64,000 bases of DNA, from contig NZ_QEOO01000025.1 in NCBI RefSeq assembly GCF_003121585.1, positions 1 through 64,000 on the forward strand, written 5' to 3'. The notes below the pieces were generated by a model that saw only the letters and a list, made by a program, of their open reading frames with translations, was not told the DNA's origin and did not search any database. Made by a program: the position numbers and the translations under genes. This document shows positions 59,156 to 64,000 of this stretch, in pieces. Numbering within the stretch: the first letter of the stretch is position 1; each line of letters starts with the position of its first letter. Source of the DNA: Nocardioides speluncae. GTDB lineage: Bacteria; Actinomycetota; Actinomycetes; Propionibacteriales; Nocardioidaceae.

Positions 59156-60025
59156 CTAACCCCGAGTGATCTCGGCCTGGATCTCCGCGACGCTGGGTCG
59201 GTAGTGGCGGCGCGACTGCATGCGCAGTTCCCTCAGCCTGGGCAGGTCGGCGATGGGCGTTAGATCGCCGTCAACGACCTTGGTCGTGCCGTACATCAGC
59301 AAGTCTTCGATGGACGTGAGTCCGCGCAACGGAGCGACCGAAGGAAGGTCGCCGCACTCGCTGAGGTTGAGACGACGCAGTCCGACGCACTGGCTCAGGT
59401 CTTCGATGGTGTTCAGCTTCCGACAGGCTTCCAGGTCGAGATCCTCGAGCTGCGCGAGACCTCGCAGTGCAGACACGTCAACGAGGTCCTTCGCCAAGGG
59501 CACGGCGAACTCCTGCAACTCCGGAAGCTCGGACAGGCCATCGAGGGATCGCACGCGCGGTCGATCCATGAGCACCAGTCTCCTCAGGTGGACGAGTCGA
59601 CAGAGCGGTGCCAGATCAACTCCGTCGTACCGGCCGATGTGGAGTCGCTGAAGCCTCGCGGCCGATTCGATGGTCGCGCCCAGCTGCTGCCAGTCGGCCG
59701 ACAAGTCAGTCAGCTTCGGGAGGCGCGTGAGATCGATGGCGAGCGCCGGATCCGACGTAATGCGCAGCCACTCAAGGGTGTCCCCCAGTTCGCTGATCGG
59801 CGTCAGACTCGTGAGCCGCCGATCGACGACGTCCAGTTGCCGAACCGGCAATCCGCGAAGGAAACCCAAGTCGGGCTCGCTGAACCCGTGTGCGTAGTTG
59901 AGGACGAGACGATCTGCCTCGCCGGACTCGATCAGCCGCCCCGCGTCGGCGGTCCAGCGCCCGGTCAGTGTCACCTCGACTCGGTCGGGAAAGCGGCCGA
60001 CCGCGAACTCATGCTCGCCGCTCAT
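59156..60025 (-). CDS. Leucine-rich repeat protein
   Basis: The 289-residue protein has irregular leucine-rich repeats of about 21-23 residues through residues 60-260 (for example LPKLTDLSADWQQL, LVHLRRLVLMDRP, LAQLEDLDLEACRKL). There is no signal peptide. LRR proteins of this sort bind other proteins and often occur as immunity or decoy proteins. Its ATG overlaps the stop of a 57-residue gene (ATGA), so the two are coupled. Its codons look less GC-biased than those of its neighbours by eye. Confidence 0.85.
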   Translation of the reverse strand: MSGEHEFAVGRFPDRVEVTLTGRWTADAGRLIESGEADRLVLNYAHGFSEPDLGFLRGLPVRQLDVVDRRLTSLTPISELGDTLEWLRITSDPALAIDLTRLPKLTDLSADWQQLGATIESAARLQRLHIGRYDGVDLAPLCRLVHLRRLVLMDRPRVRSLDGLSELPELQEFAVPLAKDLVDVSALRGLAQLEDLDLEACRKLNTIEDLSQCVGLRRLNLSECGDLPSVAPLRGLTSIEDLLMYGTTKVVDGDLTPIADLPRLRELRMQSRRHYRPSVAEIQAEITRG

Positions 60026-60195
60026 CGTAAGCAGGTGGGCCGGACGCCCGCCGGCACGGCCGTACCGCCGTTGCTGACTGCGCTCAGGCGGTCACGATGG
60101 CCCTGTGGGATGGCCATTCCATAGCGCCACTCAAGGTCGGAAGTCGCGGCCGGGTCGGCATCCTGCGGATCGTTGAAGGTGATTGGCACGGTCAC
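60022..60195 (-). CDS. 57-residue protein coupled to the LRR gene
   Basis: A frame from GTG at 60195 to TGA at 60022 encodes 57 residues, starting VTVPITFNDPQDADPAATSD and containing EWRYGMAIPQGHRDRL. GGGGAG lies five bases before the start, and the stop overlaps the LRR start by ATGA. It has no membrane segment. I recognise no family. Its coupling to the LRR gene suggests a small partner, such as a toxin-like, antitoxin-like or peptide-modifying substrate. Confidence 0.65.
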   Translation of the reverse strand: MTVPITFNDPQDADPAATSDLEWRYGMAIPQGHRDRLSAVSNGGTAVPAGVRPTCLR

Positions 60196-60333
60196 TTGTC
60201 TCCCCTCGAATCACGGCGGCTCTGCCAGGTGTCGAGTCCCGTTGTGTAGATCCTCGGAATGAATATCAGGGTCCGCCGATCTTCTACGCGGTGCCACCGA
60301 TACCCGCTGAGAGTTTTCGGGTAGATCGGCAGC

Positions 60334-61179
60334 TCAGGCGCGAAGCGATTCCTCGACCCGGTCCAGCCACTCGTGGACCAGCGCCGCGAACAGCACGTCC
60401 TGCTCGATGTGCACGTTGTGGCCGGCTCGGTCCAGGACGGCGTACGTCATCCGTGGATAGGTGTCGACCAGCGCCCACTGGTCGGCGTAGCCGGTGATGT
60501 GGTCCTGGCGGCCGGCGATCATCAGCGACGGGCCCTCGAAGCGCGGACGGGGCCGTGCTTCCCAGGACCCGGTGTAGCCGGACTCGATCCGGGCCAGTGC
60601 ATCGGCATCGGCGAGGGCGGTCCCGGGGTCGATCTCCTCGGTCGTACGGCGCAGCGTCCGGGCATCCGCGGCCACAGCCAGCTGGGCGAAGTTGCTGTCC
60701 GGGTCGAGCTCGCCAGATTGGATGGCGGCCGCGATCTCCGGGTCCTGGAAGACGATCTCGCGTGCCGGTAGCACCCGCCGACCGTGCGCGGCGATGACGG
60801 CCGGCGCGACCAGGCAGACGCCGGCCACGCCGGTGGCCGGCTGGTCCTCGACGAGACCCTGGGCCAGGTAGCCGCCGTACGACTCGCCGGCCACCAGCAG
60901 CGGGCCTTCCGGCACCAGGGCGGCGATCGCGTCGGCCATGACGCCGAAGACAGCATCGGTCGAGTCGATCCCCGCCGAGCCGCTGCGACCGTGACCCGGG
61001 AGGTCGAGGTAGATCCGGCTCCAGTCGCGCCGGCTCTCGAAGACCGGCTCGAACGCGGCGGTCATCATCCGGTGGTCGCAGGTGAACCCGTGGAGCAGCA
61101 GCACCGTGCCGCTCCCGCGCGAGTCGCCTGGGTACTCGACGTAGTGGAGGTCGACATCGCCAACGGTCAGCAAAGCCAT
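60334..61179 (-). CDS. Alpha/beta hydrolase in the tad-locus insertion
   Basis: The 281-residue protein has the oxyanion region LLLHGFTCDH, nucleophile Ser100 in GESYGG, an aspartate in AGRQDHITG and a histidine in AGHNVHIE, a complete triad. The substrate is unknown. The ATG at 61179 is preferred because the domain begins directly afterwards. It lies 63 bp downstream of the SLATT gene on the same strand. Confidence 0.87.
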   Translation of the reverse strand: MALLTVGDVDLHYVEYPGDSRGSGTVLLLHGFTCDHRMMTAAFEPVFESRRDWSRIYLDLPGHGRSGSAGIDSTDAVFGVMADAIAALVPEGPLLVAGESYGGYLAQGLVEDQPATGVAGVCLVAPAVIAAHGRRVLPAREIVFQDPEIAAAIQSGELDPDSNFAQLAVAADARTLRRTTEEIDPGTALADADALARIESGYTGSWEARPRPRFEGPSLMIAGRQDHITGYADQWALVDTYPRMTYAVLDRAGHNVHIEQDVLFAALVHEWLDRVEESLRA

Positions 61180-61242
61180 GCGGACAGTGTTGCGAACGAC
61201 TGGCTGAACGGACGGCGATGCGCTCCGCAGCAACCGGCCACC

Positions 61243-61818
61243 TCAGGGAGTGTCGGAGGACGGTATGGCGGGAGGACTGTCGCCGGCTTGGGAGGTTCTC
61301 CGGAACTCGACCCACCGACGGCTCACGTCACTCCAGATCGCCTGTTGATCAGCAAAGAACCGCTCGAGCTGCTCTCGCGTGACTTGCGCCGGGTCCCCGG
61401 TCACCAGCAAGAAGTCGATCTCGTCGCGAAGCCGATTCATGCGGTACAGGGTCTCCTCCATGAGAACCCAACGGGACCGCCAGTTGAAGAACGCGTCCAA
61501 GCCTCCCAGCAGCGTCACCGACGCGACCAACGGGAGCGCCCAGGAGGCCCTGTTCGGGATTGCGCTGATGCCGAGGATGACCGTGGATAGCGCGGTCATA
61601 CCAAGGGCGAGGATCCGGACGACTGCCGCGCTCCTGCGGAATCGGGTCTTGCGTGAGTCGGCCCAGTCCATGTCGGCCGAGACGAGATCTCGGAACGCAA
61701 CCAGCGCTTCCTCCGGCGACAGGCCGGTCCGGTTGTCCACTAGCCCGAAGAGTCCGAGTTCGGAAGGGAGAGTCTCGCGTCGACGCAACAACCATTTGGG
61801 CACCGTCAATTTTTGCAC
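61243..61818 (-). CDS. SLATT/DUF4231-like two-helix membrane protein
   Basis: The 191-residue protein has two adjacent membrane helices (about 64-86 and 91-112) followed by a cytoplasmic helical region. That region contains WRSRWVLMEETLYRMNRLRD, the typical arrangement of the SLATT domain found in conflict and defence systems. SLATT proteins are thought to form pores and cause cell death when triggered by a nucleotide or a partner. Neither a nucleotidyltransferase nor a reverse transcriptase is next to it. The start is GTG at 61818 or 61803. Confidence 0.7.
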   Translation of the reverse strand: MQKLTVPKWLLRRRETLPSELGLFGLVDNRTGLSPEEALVAFRDLVSADMDWADSRKTRFRRSAAVVRILALGMTALSTVILGISAIPNRASWALPLVASVTLLGGLDAFFNWRSRWVLMEETLYRMNRLRDEIDFLLVTGDPAQVTREQLERFFADQQAIWSDVSRRWVEFRRTSQAGDSPPAIPSSDTP

Positions 61819-61837
61819 GTAGACGCACCCACCTGCC

Positions 61838-62560
61838 CTACCAATCGAGTGCGGAGAGGGCGCCGGCCACCAGCGGCACGATCCCGATCAGCAGGAACGC
61901 CGGCAGCAGGCAGAGCCCGAGCGGAACGGCCGCCTTCACCCCGACGGTGCGGGCTCGGTCCTCGGCGTCGCCGCGGGCCTGCGCGGCCAGATCGTCGGCC
62001 AGGGCGGCGACGGTCGTGGTGACCGAGGCGCCGCTGGCGTGCGCACGCGTCATTGCCCGGCCGAGCGGACCCAGTGCGGCGTGAGCGGCCAGGTCTCCCC
62101 ACACCTCGCCCGGCGGTACGCCGAGCCGCAGCCGAGCGCAGGTCGGAGCGAGCTCGTCGGCGGCGGCACCGGGCAAGGCCGCGCACACCACACCGAGCGC
62201 CTCGGCAGGAGCCGAGCCGGACCGCAGCGCGGCGGCGTAGAAACCCACCAGGTGCGGGAGCTCGCGGCGGCACTGCTCGCGCCGTCTCCGCAGCGCGGGC
62301 GGCTCCATGCGGACGATGACGGCGTACGTCGCCGCGGCGGCCGCCACGCCCGCGATAGGTGCGACCGGTCCGTTGGCGAAGGTGTGGGCTCCGATCCCGG
62401 CGAGCAGCGAGAGCAGCCAGCGGTACCGCACCAGCGCGCCCCGCTCGTCGGGCTCTCCCGGCGCCTCGGGCGCCACCGGTCGTGGCCAGCGCGGGGGTGG
62501 CGGCGTGGCCAGCAGCACCGCGGCGGTCAGGGCCAGAGCAGCGATCAGCGCGGAGCTCAT
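61838..62560 (-). CDS. tadC: TadC-like pilus-assembly membrane protein
   Basis: The 240-residue protein is a type II secretion F-family inner-membrane component. It has helices at the N-terminus (residues 4-20), a region around LPHLVGFYAAALRSGSAPAE and a C-terminal pair of helices. The ATG at 62560 overlaps the tadB stop (ATGA). The segment after it is interrupted by accessory genes instead of leading directly to the DUF4244 pilin. Confidence 0.83.
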   Translation of the reverse strand: MSSALIAALALTAAVLLATPPPPRWPRPVAPEAPGEPDERGALVRYRWLLSLLAGIGAHTFANGPVAPIAGVAAAAATYAVIVRMEPPALRRRREQCRRELPHLVGFYAAALRSGSAPAEALGVVCAALPGAAADELAPTCARLRLGVPPGEVWGDLAAHAALGPLGRAMTRAHASGASVTTTVAALADDLAAQARGDAEDRARTVGVKAAVPLGLCLLPAFLLIGIVPLVAGALSALDW

Positions 62561-63324
62561 GCGGTGTCCTTGGTGATGCCGTCGGCGATCGCCTCGATCC
62601 ACCAGATCCCGGCCAGACCGAACGCCAGACCGAGGCCGAGGCAACCCAGGCCGAGCGGAGTGCCGAATAGGAACGCCCAGGGGTTGCCACCGATGCCCGA
62701 GCCCATGAGCAGCGCGAGCACCGGCAGCGCCGCCATCAGCCGTGCGGTCGCCCGGGCAGATGCGAGCTCCGAGGCGACCACCCGGCGGGTGGCCCGGACG
62801 GCGCGCAGCGAGGCCGCGACTCCACTGACCGCGTCGGCCAGCCCGGAGCCGGAGCGGGCCGCGACCTGCCAGGCTCCGGCCACGAGCCGCAGGTCACCGC
62901 CGCCCGGGGTGCTGGCGAGACTGCGCCAGGCCGCCGGAACGTCGGAGCCGAGCTGGTGGGCACGGGCGACGGCGCCGAAGGCGGCGAACTCCTCCGAGAC
63001 CCGCCCGAGCGCGACGCCCGGCGGCTGCCCGGCCTGGAGCTCGGCCGCCAGCAGCTCACACGCTTCTAGGGCGTGGTCGCCGAACCGCTCCGCCTCGCGC
63101 CGCCGCCGACGCCGGGCCAGCAGCGCACTCGCTCCGAGCGCCGCGGTGCCGACGACCAGGGCCAGGACCAGCACCCGGCCATGCAGCAGCGCTGTGACCA
63201 GGGCGAGCGCGACGACCGCGGCCACCACCACCCGCGGCCGGCTCCGGACCGCGACCGGAGCAGGACGCGGTGGGACCGACAGCCACACCGCCAGCGCCGC
63301 GCAGCCCGCCGCCGCGAGCGTCAT
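62557..63324 (-). CDS. tadB: TadB-like pilus-assembly membrane protein
   Basis: The 255-residue F-family protein has N-terminal helices, the region [20 protein letters not shown] and C-terminal helices. It forms the membrane platform of the pilus with TadC. It overlaps tadA and tadC by ATGA at either end. Confidence 0.85.
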   Translation of the reverse strand: MTLAAAGCAALAVWLSVPPRPAPVAVRSRPRVVVAAVVALALVTALLHGRVLVLALVVGTAALGASALLARRRRRREAERFGDHALEACELLAAELQAGQPPGVALGRVSEEFAAFGAVARAHQLGSDVPAAWRSLASTPGGGDLRLVAGAWQVAARSGSGLADAVSGVAASLRAVRATRRVVASELASARATARLMAALPVLALLMGSGIGGNPWAFLFGTPLGLGCLGLGLAFGLAGIWWIEAIADGITKDTA

Positions 63325-64000
63325 CGGTCCAGCCTCGTGGCCAGGGCGTCGATGCCGGGACCGGTGTCGCTCGCCCCGGTGTCGTCGAAGCTCACCGCGG
63401 CAGCCATCCGCACCAGTCCGGATGACTCCCTGACCGGAACCGCGACCTCGCGAAGAACCCTCCGGCCGTCGCTGGCCCGATCGAGATGGAGTACGGCGTC
63501 GAGCGCTGACGCCAGCTGGCTGTGGGCGGCCTCGCGGCCCAGCCCGGCGGCGAGCGCGAGCGCCTCGATCCGGGCGGGGACGTCGAGCGCGGAGTTGGCG
63601 TGGAGCGTCCCGCAGCCGCCCTCGTGGCCGGTGTTGAGCGCGGCAAGCAGGTCGACGACCTCAGCGCCACGCACCTCACCCACGACGATCCGGTCCGGCC
63701 GCATCCGGAGGGCCTGCCGGACCAGGCTCTGCAGGGTGATCTCGCCGACGCCCTCGATGTTCGGCGGGCGAGACTCGAGACCGACGACGTGCGGGTGGGC
63801 CGGTCGCAGCTCACTGGCATCCTCGACCAGCACCAGCCGCTCGGCGGTCGGCACCAGTGAGAGCAGCGCACTGAGCAGCGTCGTCTTGCCGGTGCCGGTG
63901 CCGCCGGTGACCAGGAACGCCAGCCGGCCGGTCACGATCCGGCGCAGCAGCCGGGCGCCCGGCTCGGTCAGGGTCTCGCAGGCGACCAGCTCGTCGAGCG
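63321..64000 (-). CDS. tadA: TadA/CpaF-like pilus-assembly ATPase, 5' end outside the window
   Basis: The visible C-terminal part is a secretion ATPase with Walker [10 protein letters not shown], an aspartate-box-like [12 protein letters not shown] and Walker B/signature [19 protein letters not shown], followed by CGTLHANSA. It powers assembly or retraction of the pilus. The gene runs past base 64000, so the N-terminal domain and start are not seen. The GTG at 63935 is internal and not the start. Confidence 0.9.
   Translation of the reverse strand, partial: LDELVACETLTEPGARLLRRIVTGRLAFLVTGGTGTGKTTLLSALLSLVPTAERLVLVEDASELRPAHPHVVGLESRPPNIEGVGEITLQSLVRQALRMRPDRIVVGEVRGAEVVDLLAALNTGHEGGCGTLHANSALDVPARIEALALAAGLGREAAHSQLASALDAVLHLDRASDGRRVLREVAVPVRESSGLVRMAAAVSFDDTGASDTGPGIDALATRLDR

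Overview
The window looks like chromosome from a high-GC actinobacterium, most probably of the Nocardioides/Nocardioidaceae type. The GC content is very high and GTG starts are common. Most operon junctions use ATGA, GTGA or TGATG overlaps. The lineage-typical genes are a DNA topoisomerase I with a lysine/alanine-rich tail, a fused MFS-thymidylate kinase, a membrane pyrophosphatase, SigE-family sigma factors and a tad pilus locus. The order holB - topA - DUF1998 helicase - tad genes also matches, in outline, what I recall from Mycobacterium tuberculosis. The genus is inferred.

Layout. 0.1-2.9 kb: a beta-lactamase cluster with a LysR regulator and a second beta-lactamase-like regulatory protein, arranged as in blaL/blaA/blaB of Streptomyces cacaoi. 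2.9-8.1 kb: an ABC exporter with a divergent TetR regulator, an NlpC/P60 cell-wall hydrolase and a PAP2 membrane protein. 8.1-11.9 kb: a thiamine ABC transporter under a TPP riboswitch. 11.9-16 kb: an MBL-fold hydrolase, a possible hemerythrin-like protein, decayed catechol-pathway fragments, and a SigE-family sigma factor with a membrane partner. 15.8-20.7 kb: a LysR regulator and the operon pcaF-pcaD-pcaI-pcaJ plus a SnoaL-fold gene, which is the lower beta-ketoadipate pathway. 20.7-25.4 kb: a 49-residue protein, a sortase, a LysR regulator, a chitin-binding secreted protease, a SemiSWEET-like protein, a methyltransferase and two tRNAs. 25.5-31.8 kb: two tandem TAP-type hydrolases, holB and the MFS-tmk fusion. 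31.9-38.2 kb: an SRPBCC protein, an HxlR regulator with a divergent MFS gene, an AGE-family epimerase, a potassium channel, a trypsin-like protease and a small membrane protein. 38.3-41.1 kb: topA. 41.2-47.8 kb: an XRE regulator, lysE-type and DUF1330 genes sharing a palindromic operator, a hydrolase, a CAP-domain protein, vapBC, a methyltransferase and an L,D-transpeptidase-like protein. 47.8-53.1 kb: a second SigE-family module, a MobA-like transferase, a four-copy inverted repeat, hppA and a STAS protein. 53.2-57.8 kb: a DUF1998 helicase, a small membrane protein, an aldo/keto reductase and an ArsR-like regulator. 57.8-64 kb: the tad pilus genes, split by about 3.1 kb of accessory genes including a SLATT-type membrane protein and a leucine-rich-repeat protein.

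Points of most interest: the accessory cassette inside the tad locus, with a 57-residue gene coupled to the LRR gene and an orphan SLATT protein; an identical 19-bp palindromic site in inverted copies on either side of the lysE-type gene; the four-copy repeat beside hppA; catB/catC-like remnants near the intact pca operon; and several clear operators and small genes that length cut-offs would miss. No prophage, CRISPR array or intact insertion sequence was seen. All functions are read from sequence motifs and context; no database search was run.
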